From Calycina herbarum (lineage: Eukaryota; Ascomycota; Leotiomycetes; Helotiales; Pezizellaceae), in the NCBI GenBank assembly GCA_001414485.1, contig LLEY01000212.1, positions 1 to 64,000 of the forward strand: a stretch of DNA of 64,000 bases. The letters are read 5' to 3'. Below, in pieces: positions 25,090 to 38,330 of the stretch. A program made the position numbers and the translations under genes. Under the pieces are notes generated by a model. That model saw only the letters and a list, made by a program, of their open reading frames with translations, ran no database searches and had not been told where the DNA came from. The stretch's first letter is position 1. Every line of letters begins with the position of its first letter.

Positions 25090-28000
25090 GAAGAAGACTA
25101 TAGCTGATATCTTCGATACTGCCGAGCTGAATAGAGCACGGCTAGTTAAGGAGACCGATATTAATAGTAACCTAGTGCCTAGCTTTATTTAGCCTAGAAC
25201 TGAGATTAACTATAATCGAATACTAGATTTCTAGGATAAGTACGTTTAGAGCCTTAGCGTACCTGAGAGAGAGTATCTACTAAGTTTATATATTATAAAA
25301 TAGGTATAAGAAAAGATATCCTAGAACAAGCTCTTATAATCTAAAAACACTGAAGCACTTTATAGATTACTATGTAATAGGCTGGAATACTATGTAAAAG
25401 ATAGACCGGAGTATAGATAAGAAGAAGAATATCGAGTATACTATAGTAAGGTAAAGATTTATAGATTTTCTTACTACCTAGTAGCAGAGATCTTATAATA
25501 AACAGATTCAGTACGAAGTATTATTATCTATATATTAAGTTTATACTTATTCTATCTATAGATACTCTATTATCCTACTCACTTCTTCTAGTATATAAAA
25601 ACCGCTAAGTTCCGAGCTACTGTGTTATTAGAGATCTGTATATAGTATTACTTAATAGTACTGTATTTTCGAATCTTAATAGAATATATATAGATAAAAG
25701 ACTAGTACTAATATAGCTATAGGGGAACCTTAGTAAATAACTATAGAAGACAACTCTTAAGTATTTATAGTTTAAGTAGAGTTAGCGAGTTTATTAAGTT
25801 AAGTACGCGGAAAGGCTCCGGCTATGGATTACTATATAAGATAGGTCTTCTAATCTTACAAATCGATAGAGAAGTCTAATTAAGATATAAAAGTAGTATA
25901 TAAACTTTGTTATAATTAGGAATAAGTAAGAAGAGGTAGAGACTACTATTTACCTAATTAGAGATACGAAGGGAATGTCTTTAACTCTCTAGAGGTAAGC
26001 TTTTCTACTAGAGGCCTAATATTAATACCTAGTAATCTAATACAAAATTTAGAAGACTATAATATAGGATATATAAGAATATAGAACTGCTATTTACGTA
26101 TATAATACTTCCTATACTTGTAATTACTTTAGTAAATAATACTTTCTAAGATTACTACTCTAAAGAGGAAATTTTTACGATTCCGCTACTACTTATAGGT
26201 ATAGTATACTATCTCCAAATAAAGGAAGAGATATTAGAGGTACCTTTCTTTTAGATATTTAATATAAACGATTCTATAGGCTAGATCGAGAAAGCTAGCA
26301 CGTTAGCTACTTAGAAAGTAAAGCTAGGTTATTAGACAGGTTTCCTAGTAAACCTTACAGATTATTATAATAGAAGAGAAGCCCTTGTTAAAGCAGAGAG
26401 TAAGTTTAATAAGACCTCTTCTACTATGTTATTATAAGGCTTATAGTTATAACAAATAGCTATTCTAAGGATATAAGAAAGCAGTTCGCTAGATATAGAT
26501 ATAACATCTTCTTACCTAGATATACGTCCTCGATAATTACAATCGATAGTACTACTAGCTAGTAGGGTACTAGATTACGCAGGTTTATATTTAAGGTCTT
26601 CTATAGTATGTCTCTATAATAGTCGCCGTAGATAGAGTAATCTTTACTAGCTAAAGTAATAGCGGATCTAGTCTAACGAACCAACTTTATAGCTCTTAGC
26701 AAAGAGATTATAGGCTTAGACGAGAAGCTAAAGCTCCTAGTTAAGAAGGATAAGATCAAAGCTCTTTATAATCACTACGACGAAGTTTATTAGCATAGGT
26801 GCTAACTTATGTCTAATAAGCTTCAGAAGTAGCAAAGACTTTAACCACGTAATATTCTTAATATATAAGCCTCTGTTATGTCTCTACTAAGTTTCTTTAA
26901 TCGTATCTATCGTCTAGATCTACTACGTAATAAATTAGTATTATTACTCTTTCTACAGGTCCCGCTCCGTAGTAAGAAAGGCTACAGCGCTATTTACAAC
27001 ATAATTAGACTATATTAAGAGAATCCGAAGGTAGCTTATTACCCTAGTCTACGGCCAAAGAATAGCTGTTATCTAGAGGTAATATATAGTTTATCGATAG
27101 AATCGTTCGTAATCTCTTCAAAGAGCCTACTACTTTAAATCCGGAAACCAGGGCTAATTATTTACTTATAGAATCCCAGTAGCTAATCAATAGAACTATA
27201 TATTCTAGTATCTAATAATATATCTTAGAAACAAGCATAGATTTATAGAGCTATGTCTCTAATATAATAAATAGATTACTAATAACGTTAAATAGCAGAA
27301 TTACTACTAGTAATATATTAATAATTACAAAGAGCTGCTAGTATAATTCAATTAAATCAAGTATTAGTATATATCTACAACTACAGCATAGTATATATTT
27401 TACCTCTTTAATCTAAAATTACCTACTACTATTAGATATAAGTAATATAAGAATATCTATTACTAGAAGAAGCACTTAAATAATCATTTTTCGAAATTAG
27501 AAAAGGTATATAAATCAACTATTAATAGAGCTAAAGCTATTCCGTATTCTAATCCGCGTTATAACTTAGCTTTCAGTTCTATAGATAAGCTATAGTATTA
27601 TAGTTAGGACACTTACTACTATAATCTTTAGAAGTTTAGTCTATAAGACTCTTTAAGCCGTATTTTATTAAAGGAGAATCCTAAGTGTTCAAGTTTATAA
27701 ACTAGGTTAGATAAGAAATTATAAATAGAGTTTACAAATAAGACTATAGAAACCTTGTCTTACTAGCTCGACAATTAACTTACGTCTAAAGGTAAAACGA
27801 GTATAAAGAGGAAAAGAGGTCGACTAAGGAAGTAGGAACTTATACTACTAAGAGAGCTTTCTCCTGCTCTTAAAGCTAAACCTAGTATAGAAATACAGAG
27901 AGAGTACGTTTGAAAGCATAGTATAGAATTAACTCTAACATCGTCTCTAATAGCTTAGAAAGTGTATAGGGAAAAAAGGCTAAGAGGAAGATCGAGAAGC

Positions 28001-28400
28001 TATTATAGTATATTATTTATAGGATTATCCTAGCGTTTAGTATGCTCTAAAAGGAGTGATCTATTAGACTTTAACTCTAAGTATAAATCAGAGATATTAG
28101 ACAACGACTTAATAAGCAAATATAATATTAAAACCCCGGGGTTAATTAGGCTATACCTCCTACGAAGAAGCTATCGTATAAGGACTAAAAGAGTAAGAGA
28201 GAGCGAATCTAGAGTAAAGTCCTCTATAGTACTATTACGAACTTCTAAAGCTATAATAAGCTATCTAACAAGGCTATTACAACGCCTATTAAGAGCTTTA
28301 ATATTAAACACGTCTATAGTATTAGTAACTTATTCTAAAAGCTCTTAGAATTATAAGCTAATTAAAGCTAAATTAGCAACTACGCCTTAGGTTGTAATTT
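25090..28400 (+). pseudogene. DUF3435 tyrosine-recombinase-like relic (Crypton/Starship-captain type)
   Basis: The plus strand carries a long mutated frame resembling fungal DUF3435 proteins, the tyrosine-recombinase-like proteins of Crypton-type elements and Starship captains. The N-terminal block at about 25095-25245 reads FDTAELNRARLVKETDI, then PRTEINYNRILDF followed by TAG where Trp is usual. The C-terminal half is better kept: IADLVQRTNFIALSKEI (about 26670) and LFLQVPLRSKKGYSAI with RLYQENPKVAYYPSLRP (about 26950-27050, Q from TAG). Catalytic R-H-R-Y residues fall in the most damaged part and cannot be assigned. Sequence from 27.2 to 28.4 kb is the expected C-terminal tail but is poorly recognisable. 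Non-functional. It lies upstream of the transposon and NLR relics in the same orientation. Confidence 0.65.
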
Positions 28401-30687
28401 ACGTCTAGGAGCACCTATTAGAAATAGTATAGCGTAGAAAGTATTAATTTATTATTTAATTTAGATACGCTATTTTTTACCTAATTTAATATATAGTTTT
28501 AAAGCTGCTTTTATTTAATTATTAAAGTAAGACATCTAGTAATATCCTTACTTATCGAGTTTAGACTTCGTCTTCTCGAGATAGGTTAAGACTTTTCTTA
28601 GAGCTATATCGTATTTACTAGCTCTAATTTAGTACTACTTAGTATATAACTTATACTTCTATAAATCTATTCCTAGCCTTTCTCTATCTTTCTAAGATTC
28701 TTCTAAAGTTATCTATAGCTTAATAATCTTTGTTTCCGTCTACTACCTTATGTCCGCCTCTAATTTAGCTCGTTTCTACTATTCCTTAATCTCGCTTACT
28801 TATCTAACTGAGTAGTTTTATAGTTTATGAATTTTTAAATTAAAGCTTATACCGTCTTTAGAGCAGTATACCTGCTTAAAGTTAGCTTAAATTAAATATA
28901 TATAATTTTATATACTGTTATTTCTATGCTTCTAGTAATATACTAGTATAATTTGTCCTTTCTAACTACCTTAAATAATAGACCAATTTTATAATATAAC
29001 TCTTTAAGAATACCGACTAAGTAGTCGCTTATATTCTTAGAGAATAGGTGCTTCTTATTAGTTAATCTCTTCTAGATATATATATTATCAGAGCTAAGTT
29101 TAAGCCTTACTTAGAATAGTTCTATTATAATCTCTAATCTATCTTCTAAAGTATATATTAGTAATAAAAGCAATAGATACTATAGACTTTACTTATATAT
29201 TCTAATAATTTCTCTTTATATTTTTTATTCTATTTAGATCGATTTATATTACTTAATTATTAAGCTATTATATTATAATCCTTAACTATACTACTATAGC
29301 TTAGATAGAAGTCTTATATTCTAACTGAGGCTAAATCTGATAAAAACCTACGATATACCTATCTTAGGTATAGTAATCTTTAAATTAATTACTTAACCTA
29401 TTAAGAGTAATAGAAGTAAAATCTTATATATCTAAGTTCTTAGATTTCATTTCTTTCCTCTATTTCTAGCTTATAATTATAGGCTGTCTAGGAGTAGAGG
29501 ATATTCTTATAAGGTACTATTTCTAGAGGCTGCTATATTTGGCTTCTATCCCTAGCTAGTTTTAGAGGTACTCTCTAGATACTACAGTTTTTAAGACTTT
29601 ACTATAATAAATAAACAGACGCTTATTCTATATTAATAAATTAAATATATAGTTAAATAATATAAGATTAATTCTTCTTATAATTAAAAAGAACCACCTC
29701 TTTTTACCTCTCTTTATAAGATATATAGAGTAGGCTATACTTATATAATATTACTATTTACTAATTCTAGATTTTACCTCTACTTATTATACTTATATAC
29801 TTAACTATTATAGTAACTTAGAAGATATTACTCTTATATCTCTTATATCTCTTAGCTTTAGAGATAATAATTATAAGGAGACTATTTTTAAACAAGGTCT
29901 AAACATGGTCTTAATTAACGCGGATATCGAATTTAAAAGATCGGCTAAACTCTCTAAATAACTGCTTAGAAAGCTAGTGTTTCTCCTTAAAACCCTCGGC
30001 TTCTATTACTCTGAAATAACTCTCTTTATTTATAGTATTTTTATCTTTAATAATTGCTTTAAGTAGGTAAGATACTATTTTATACTTAGTAATAATACTC
30101 TTAGATTTAGCACCTTCTTTACCTTCTATAGAAGAAACTTCAGAGTAATATAAGCGTTTAGACTTTCCTTAAATAGCTATTATCTAAGGATTAGTAAATT
30201 TAATCTTAATATTATCTTACTAAACACTCGACACTTTACTATAAAGACAAAAGTAATCTAGATACTCGACGAGATTATACTTTAGACTAATTATCTTATC
30301 GCGAGTATTACTTCGAGTAAGAGATAAAGGTATACAGGACTGATTAGAAGTGTACGAGGGTAATAGAGGCTCTATTAGTAGAAGCTAGGTTAGATACGTC
30401 GGTATTATAGTAGGCGTTAGTAGACTCGATATTATACTATATTATTATAAGTTAGCTTTAAGATTATATTTTTACAACTCCTCTAAGAGTATATAATAAG
30501 CATAGGTATAAGATTTAAGTATAAAGAGTAAATTTCGCCTAATAATACTCTACTAATAGAAGTAGCTTTAAATAGGATATATTTACTCTCTATTAGCTTT
30601 AAACAACTTCTTTATTATTCTAGGATAGTGAGATCGTTTATTTAGTAATTATAATTCTTTAATAGATTAATATCCTTTTTTATAGAC
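28400..30687. other. RIP-mutated sequence, unassigned
   Basis: Degenerate frames exist on both strands. A minus-strand one near 28460-28900 is Lys/Glu/Leu-rich (DGISFNLKIHKL, KRAKLEADIR) and looks like a former protein, but I cannot name it. No boundaries or terminal repeats were found. Confidence 0.35.
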
Positions 30688-30717
30688 TAACGTCTATCTA
30701 TACGTAACGAGAAACCA
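30688..30717 (+). repeat. Left terminal inverted repeat, 30 bp
   Basis: Identical over 30 bases to the reverse complement of 39216-39245, after which the two ends diverge. A perfect match in otherwise heavily mutated sequence is unlikely by chance. Confidence 0.8.
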
Positions 30718-31269
30718 TCTATAGCGAAAAAAGTAAAAGAGTAAAAGCTTATACTCGAGCTACTTTTAATATATATTATTAGAATTAATACTATTATATT
30801 CTATAACTAATTCTCTATTAGTAGTCGATTTATAGTAGTAAAATATTACGTTATAGCAAGCTGGTAGATTATGCCGTTAATAGCGTCGGAAAGTCGTATT
30901 AGCGTTCTCTCTACTCTATTATAACGATTAGCTAATCTCTAGCTTTCGACGCTTTCGTAAGAAACTTAATCTTAAGAAGAATATATTCTCTAAGTTTTAA
31001 GATATAAAGCATAAGATAATCGGGTTACCGAGTTTATCTAAATAGAAGAGAAAAAGGCAAAAGTGTACTAAGTATATTAGCGAGCTCCTAGCTTAGCTAA
31101 TATAATACTTTTAGTTATACTACTTATAAAATATAGTATTCCTATATATTTAACTATATATTAGTAATTTATAAAATTTTAGTAAATAATAGAATATTCT
31201 TCTAGAAGTTTCGATAGAGTACTACGTAATAATTTTAGTTAGCTAGTAGAAGTTATTATACCCGCCTAT

Positions 31270-33110
31270 TCTCTACTATTCTCTCTTTAATCTATTAATC
31301 GACAAGTTACTATAACCGATCGTACTAGTCGAGCTCTTATAGAGAGCGATCTGCTAGGAGAGCCTTGAATATACGATGTTATATTAAAACGAAGTAGTAT
31401 TCCTATCTCTACTCTGAATTATCGTATACGCGAGCGACTATTAATCGAAGCTAAGGTTCGAGACCAACTGTATCTTAGACCTCTAGAAGAGGAGGCTCTT
31501 ATAAATCATTTGATATTAGAGGCTAACCTTAGAAACCCTGTTCTAATAAAGTTTTTAGCTTCTCTTATCTTTATTATTACCTACTAGCGTTCTACGATAA
31601 ATAATAAAGCGATTAAGCCTTTAAATAAGAACTAGGCTTAAGGCTTTTAGAAGCGTTACCTAGAGCTTAAATCTAGAAGAGTATAAGCGATAGACTAGAA
31701 GCGTTACGAGAATAATATATATAATAAGATTATTTATTAGTTTAATATAATTAAGAAGGTATTATAAGATCTAGCTATCTTACTAGAGAATGTCTATAAC
31801 ATAGACGAGATAGAAGTTATATTATATATACTCGGCTCTGTTAAAGTTCTTATAAGTAAAAACGATCTGCGAGATTATAGAGGTGCGGCTATTAAGCGTA
31901 CGATAGTAACTACTATCGAGTATATAAGTGTAAACAGTAGGTTCTTATTACTAATAATTATTTAGCTCGCTACTATCTATCGAAGCAACTAGACCACGTT
32001 TCCTACCCTCGGGTAGTACTATACGTGCTCTAAATCTAAATATATAGATTCAAAGATTAGCTTTAAGTAGCTTAAGCGTGTATTTAATTCCTAAACTAAA
32101 CAACAGGTAAACGAGAAGCTACGTATACTAATATATAACAGCTTTAAGATATACGAGACTCTTGAAATTCTAGAGTTTTGTTTTAAAAATAATATTATTC
32201 TTTGTCGCCTGCTCTCTTATATCTTCTATAAGCTCTAGCTTTATAATATTAGAGTTTTCGTACTACTAAAGGCTACGTATTATAACAAAGTTAAACGACT
32301 ATATCGAGGAGGCGTAAACATAGTCGGTAAAGAATATTTCACTCTTCTATATAGCTCTATAAGAGATAAGGCGTTTTCGAAGAGAAATATCACTAGCGCC
32401 TAGGCTATAACTAGTTTGTTTCCGCTTAACCGAGATAGCGTTCTTAGGTATACTTTAAAACCTCCTACTTAACTGGTTATACCGAGATCGGATAAGATAA
32501 GAATAGATTCTAGTCTAATAGACGAAGTACTATAAACGCCTATAACACTAGTATTAGCAGAAGCTTTTATATTATTATATAGTATAATCTAATAGAACAC
32601 TTCTAATAAGAAGTATATAACTCGGGTATAGAGGTATATATAGAAACTTACTAATACCGGCTAGAAAGCTATTACTTACTATACTCTCCTCGAATATAAA
32701 AAGCAGCTATTAAAGAAAATAAATAACGAAGCTAAAGTTCGTAAATCGACTAAGTTAACCGTGCTTAGAAAGAGCTAGAAAAGGGTAATAAGCTTTAAGA
32801 ATATCGAGGTAGCATAAGCAGCGCGTACTACGAAGGATATTATTAAAGTTAAGGAAAAACGTGGCCGGAAGTGTAAAAGTGATTAAGGTAAGCCTAAGCC
32901 TAAGCTAGAACCAGAGTTGAAGCTAGAGCTAGAAACAGAACTAGAGCCAGAGCTAGAGCTAGAGCTAGAAATAGTACGTGCTACGAAAAAGACTAGAAAG
33001 AGTACTAGGAGACGTACTTCGAAGCGTACGAGTATTATAGAGACAGATCTACTAGAACCAACGCTAGAGCTAGAGCTAGTAAAATTAACTTAGGATATCT
33101 CTCTAGTAGT
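31270..33110 (+). pseudogene. pogo/Tigger-like DDE_1 transposase relic
   Basis: The mutated frame reads the order of the fungal DDE superfamily endonuclease/CENP-B transposases. It has a helix-turn-helix N-part (ALLESDLLGEPRIYDV), CENP-B-like block (LEEEALINHLILEANLRNPV), Trp/Lys-rich linker (KRYENNIYNKI), DDE core (LENVYNIDEIEVILYILGSV for a normal NMDETGV), LRDYRGAAIKRTIVTTIE, then ETLEILEFCFKNNIILCRL and YRGGVNIVGKEYFT. The C-terminal tail from about 32880 is basic and then Glu/Leu/Pro-rich in a GAGCTAGAGCTAGA-type repeat (to about 33080). TAG/TAA codons interrupt it many times. It lies inside the 30-bp TIR pair and probably was the transposase of that element. Confidence 0.8.
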
Positions 33111-33819
33111 ATAGAGCGTACTAGTTACGTAGATGTATTAAAGTATAGGTTATAGAAGACAACTCTATATATTATTATAAGAAGAGTAGACAGTTGTTAC
33201 TTATTATTCGTTTCGAATTAGATTTCTTATAACAGAATCGCGTACGCGCTAGATCGCTGTAAAAGTGTTAAACTAAGTTAATTAGTATATATAGTATAAT
33301 AGAAGTAATAATAAATTAACTCGTACTAAGTATTAATAGATAACTATTTTATATATATCTTAGAAGAGGCTTAGGAGCGCTTATTTCTATTGTCTCCTAA
33401 GACGTCTCGACTTCTACTCTCTCGCTAGCTTACTACTTATATATGTCTAAGAAGTTAAACGTGAATATGCCGAGCTAGAGAGAAACGAAGAAGAGGAGGA
33501 ATAAGACTATACTAGAACAGAGCGCGCTATAGAGTATAATTCCCTAAATTTGTAGCTATTAAGTTAGTATACTCTTCTAATCTATAGTAAGTTTAAAGAG
33601 TATTAGAGAAGAAATAGAAGGGCTTATAATTAAGAAGGTAGGTATTAAGACCTCTAAAGGATCTACGAACGCTAGTCGTCGAATTCGCATCGTTAAACAA
33701 ATTTTATAATATAACTGCTCTTAGTATTAACGCGGAGATAGAGTTATAGTATAAGATTAAATCGCGTAGTAGAATCTCTATTAGAAAGTAGTAATAACTC
33801 TGAAAATAGTAGCTTATAA

Positions 33820-34319
33820 AATCGGAACAGGCCTCGAACCGGAGTAACTAACGAGACTAGTTAGTATCTAAAAACCCTAGCCTTCTTACTCTCTATATCT
33901 AACGTAATTAGAGAACAAATGTTAGTCTAATATTTAGAGCTAAATATTCGACCACGGTTAGAAAGTCAAAGCTTAGAGATTAAATCGTCGATTATACTAT
34001 TTTAGTTATATACTATACGCTTTCTTTATCTTCTATCTTAGCGATATAAACATATTATACTTAATCGAGAGTAGCTTCGAATATCCTATATCCTACTCTC
34101 TATAGCTTTCCGAATTCCTACGGTAAGCTAGTATAATTAGCAAGTCTTCCGTAGTAATACTCGTTAGTATTACTACTACTAGGCTATAGCGTAGTTAAGT
34201 ACGCTAGTATTAACGTAACGTCTCTTCTAACCTTTATCTCACTCTATATCTATACTCCTTCGACGGCTCTATAGCTACTAAGAACCCTTCCTTCTACGAT
34301 CTTCGAACCTAATCGAATA
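33820..34319 (+). promoter_or_regulatory. RIP-mutated 5' region homologous to that of the intact HET gene
   Basis: Upstream of the HET-NACHT-WD40 relic, the sequence aligns by eye with 45790-46257 upstream of the intact HET gene. For example TCGAATATCCTATATCC here matches CCAATATCCTATGCC there, and TTCGACGGCTC is followed by AGAACCCTTC in both. Most differences are C/T or A/G. Shared promoter and 5' UTR of the two loci is the simplest explanation. Confidence 0.65.
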
Positions 34320-37300
34320 ATACGTCTATTATATTATAACGGCGATAGCTATTTCAGCTTAACCGAGTTCTCTAAGAGCGCTATACCTGAGTATACTATA
34401 CTTTCGTATATATAGAAAGAAGAGGAGGTTACCTTTAACGACCTATAGAATAGAACCAGTATAGAGAAGGCTAGTTACGAGAAGATGCGGTTCTACGTAG
34501 AATAGGCTTTAGTTAATAGCTTATAATACTTTTAAGTAGATATCTATTATATTAATAAATCAAATAGCGCTAAGCTTATAAAAGCTATTAACTCTATGTT
34601 TCGCTAGTACTGTATATCGACTAGATACTATATCTATCTACTAGATATGTCGAGAACAGCTGTTAATATTAATAACCTAGCCTAGGAATCGGTATTTTAG
34701 AAATCTAGATAGTTTACTCGAGGCTAGACTCTTTAAGAGCTTCTTACACCGATATCAGTTGAATTCTTCTACTGGGAATCTAAGCGGATCGGTTATAAGA
34801 GTTCTCTAGAACAGGAGATTTACGAGATTACAGGTATTCTTAGGTCGGCACTTTAGAGAACCTCTTTGTCGAAGTTTAGCGATAAGAAGCGATTTTCATA
34901 GATTTAACCCCGCGAGACCAAAGTCGAGGAAGACAAAGCGTACTCGTTACTCGGTATTTTTAACGTCCGAATACCCCTCTGTTATAGCGAAGAGATAGCG
35001 AATATATTTAAACGGCTTAAAGAGGAAATTAACAAGTTCAACAAGTGTCTCCGAGACTTACGCCTTAGTAATCCCTGCGATAACAAGACGTGTATTAAGA
35101 ATACTAAGAGTAGGTTACTAGAGAGCTTATACTACTAGGTCCTAGAGACCTCCGAATTTCAACGTTAGCAAGACAGCTAGCAAAGCCGACTACTATAGAT
35201 TAAGAGAGATCCTAGCAAGAGTAAAATAATACTACTCTATAGTATTATCAACGAGCTAGAGAAATCAACGTCGAAGACAGATATACTATTCTATTTCTTT
35301 TACTAGGCTACGAACTTACGAATCAACTACGTTATAGGTGTTCTATAAGAGCTACTATACTCGCTTGTTAATTAACAACCGTCGCTTATCTTATATATTT
35401 AGAAGAAGTATACTTATACCGGTAAATCTCTTTTCAAGGATATAAATACCTAGATTACGTTATCTAATATCTTTATAAGTATCTTATAAGACCCGAGCTT
35501 AAGAAGCACTTTCTTAATTATCGATACGCTTAACGAATGTCTAGTAGACTAGTCGATATTAGTAGACTTTATCGTTTAGAAGTCGTCTATATCTCCTCGT
35601 ATTAAGTAGGTAGTCTCTAGCCGTAAGTGGCTAGAAATTAAAGAACGACTAGAGTAGGCTAGACAAAAGATAAAACTATGTCTCGAGCTCGAGCTGAACC
35701 CGAAGTTCGTCTCCGCAGCTGTTCGTATCTATATTAAGTATAAGATATATTAGCTAGTAAATAAAAAGAACTACGACGATAGAACCTATAAAGCCGTTCT
35801 ATAGTATCTCGTTTCGAATATAGACGATACTTTCCTTTAGGTCGCTTTAGTATACGAAAATTTAAAGGATATACTACGATAGAGGACTTTGGCGAAGTTG
35901 AAGAATTTTCCTCCTAGCTTTAACTTACTTTACTAGCGGATGTTAAAGTAAGTCTACGAATCAGATAAGACAGATCTCTATAAGCAGATTCTTACTATTA
36001 CGTTAACCGTCTATCGACTACTTACTCTTATAGAAATCACCTCTATAATCGAGAGTCTCGTCGATATTACTAATAATTATAAGTCTTTAACAGATATTAT
36101 AAGACTATATAGCTCTTTTCTATTACTTCGCGAAAACACTATCGCGTTCGTCTATTAATTAGTAAAGGATTTCTTAATATAGAAGGTAACTAGAGAGATC
36201 TTACTCTTAGATATAGGTAATATATATTATACTATCTTCTTAAGATCGGTACTAGCTATGTTAAATACACTTCGACGTAATATCTATAGATTATACACTC
36301 CTAGACTATTTATCAACTAAGTTAAGCGCTTCTATCCTAATTCTCTCGCTATAGTACGGTATTCTTATCTTTACTAGATAGATTATCTCTTCGAATATCA
36401 ACGTACTAAAGATATAATTAAAGAACGTAAGGTTAGTAGCTAGGTTTATAGCTTCCTTTACTAGAATTTCTTATACTAGCTTAAGGCGCTTAGCCTATTA
36501 GAAAGTATATTAGAAGATATAGTTATAATTAAGAAGCTCGAGGATCTTTAGATACGTTTTTAGATAGTCTTATTATTATTAGATTATCTTAATATAAATA
36601 GGTTTAATAGAAGCTCTAATCTAAGAGCGTTTTTATATAATACTAAGCGCTTTACTATATATACTCGATTAATTATTAAATAAGCGTCTCTTTAAGCGTA
36701 TTATTTAGCTCTTGTTTTTATACTAGAGAAGAGTATTATTTAAGAAGCGTTCGAGAGCTATATTCTACCTTAGATCTAGATAAAGCCTAGAGTTGAAATA
36801 TACTAGAATACGATACTATAAACCCTCGAGGGCTATACTACTTAGGTTAGCTTAGTCGTCTTCTCCTCTAATAGTAAGTATATCGTGTCTAGGTCTTATA
36901 ACAACACCGTCTAGCGCTGGAATATAGCTATAGGACAGCAGCTACTGCTAGCTCTCGAGGGCTATACTTAATAGGTTACCTTAGTCGTCTTCTTCTCTAA
37001 TAGTAAGCAGATCGTGTCTAGGTCTTACGACAAGACCGTCTAGCGCTAGGATACAGCTACGAGACAGCAGCTACTACTAGCCCTCGAGAGCTATACTACT
37101 CTAGTTACCTTAGTCGCCTTCTCCTCTAATAGTAAGCAGATCGTGTCTAGGTCTTAGAACAAGACTGTCTAGCGCTAGAATACAGCTATAGGACAGCAGC
37201 TACTACTAGCCCTCGAGAGCTATACTTAAGAAGTTACCTTAGTTACCTTCTCCTCTAATAGTAAGCAGATCGTGTCTAGGTCTTATAACAACACTGTCTA

Positions 37301-38330
37301 GCGCTGGGATACAGCTACGGGACAGCAGCTACTACTAGCACTCGAGGGCTATACTACTCCGGTTACCTTAGTTGCCTTCTCCTCTAATAGTAAGCAGATC
37401 GTATCTAGGTCTTAAGACAAGACTGTCCAGCGCTGGGATATAGCTACGGGACAGCAGCTACTACTAGCCCTCGAGAGCTATACTTAAGAAGTCACCTTAG
37501 TCGCCTTCTTCTCTAATAGTAAGTAGATCGTGTCTAGGTCTTAAGATAAGACCGTCTAGCGCTAGAATACAGCCACGGGACAGCAGCTACTACTAGCCCT
37601 CGAGGGCTATACTTAATAGATTAGCTTAGTTGCCTTCTCTTCTAACGGTACGTAGATCGTATCTAGGTCTTAGGATAAGACCGTCTAGCGCTGGGATATA
37701 GCTACGGGACAGCAGCTACTACTAGCCCTCGAGGGCTATACTTAATAAGTTAGCTTAGTCGCCTTCTTCTCTAACAGTAAGTAGATCGTGTCTAGGTCTT
37801 AGAATAAGACTGTCCAGCGCTGGGATACAGCTACGGGACAGCAGCTACTGCCCGCTCTCGAGGGCTATACTACTCTAGTTATCTTAGTCGTCTTCTTCTC
37901 TAACGATAAGCAGATCGTGTCTAGGTCTAACGACAAGACCGTCCGGCGCTGGGATATAGCCACAGGACAGCAGCTACTACTAGCCTTCGAGGGCTATACT
38001 TAAGAAGTCACCTTAGTCGCCTTCTCCTCTAATAGTAAGTAGATCGTGTCTAGGTCTTATAATAATACTATCCAGCGCTGGGATACAGCTACGGGACAGG
38101 AGCTACTGCCAGCCCTCGAGGGCTATACTTAAGAAGTCACCTTAGTTGCCTTCTCTCTTAATAGTAAGTATATTCTAACCTTATACGTGTCTAAGAACTA
38201 GCTAGTAGATAGTACTACTAATCTTCTCTAGCTACCTACTAGTTATAGACCTACTTATCAAGCTATATAAAGTAAAATTATTACGTTAGAACTTTTCTTA
38301 AGAGAATTATTAGTTCTTTAGTTTAAATAA
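34320..38330 (+). pseudogene. HET-NACHT-WD40 (HNWD / HET-E-like) NLR relic, RIP-inactivated
   Basis: The start codon is ATA (34320-34322), where the paralogous intact gene has ATG. In order: a HET domain (to about 35040; PEYTILS, FYWESKRIGYKSS), then the linker LRDLRLSNPCDNKTCI. The NACHT NTPase has a mutated P-loop near 35208-35230 (GDPSKSKI where the family has GDPGKGKT), then IINELEKS and INQ-type conserved blocks. The WD40 array runs 36825-38114, followed by a C-terminal block (VSKNWLVDSTTNLLWLPTSY) typical of the end of these proteins. The length of about 1337 codons matches HET-E, HET-D and HET-R of Podospora, which trigger heterokaryon incompatibility cell death. Stops occur in every domain, mostly TAG for Trp or Gln. 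It is clearly dead. Confidence 0.85.
36825..38114 (+). repeat. Ten WD40 units with an exact 129-bp period, plus a partial eleventh
   Basis: TCGTGTCTAGG-type anchors (some mutated to TCGTATCT) fall at 36883, 37012, 37141, 37270, 37399, 37528, 37657, 37786, 37915 and 38044, each exactly 129 bp (43 codons) apart. Each unit reads a WD40 blade beginning CTCGAGGGCTATAC (LEGYT) and containing VFSSNSKQIVSRS and DTATGQQLLLA. A partial unit follows to about 38180. Units differ mainly by transitions. Confidence 0.95.

Noticed and set aside
36825..38114. Evenly spaced repeats considered as a CRISPR-like array
   Set aside because: The 129-bp units are repeats throughout with no unique spacers, and they translate as WD40 blades in a fungal genome.
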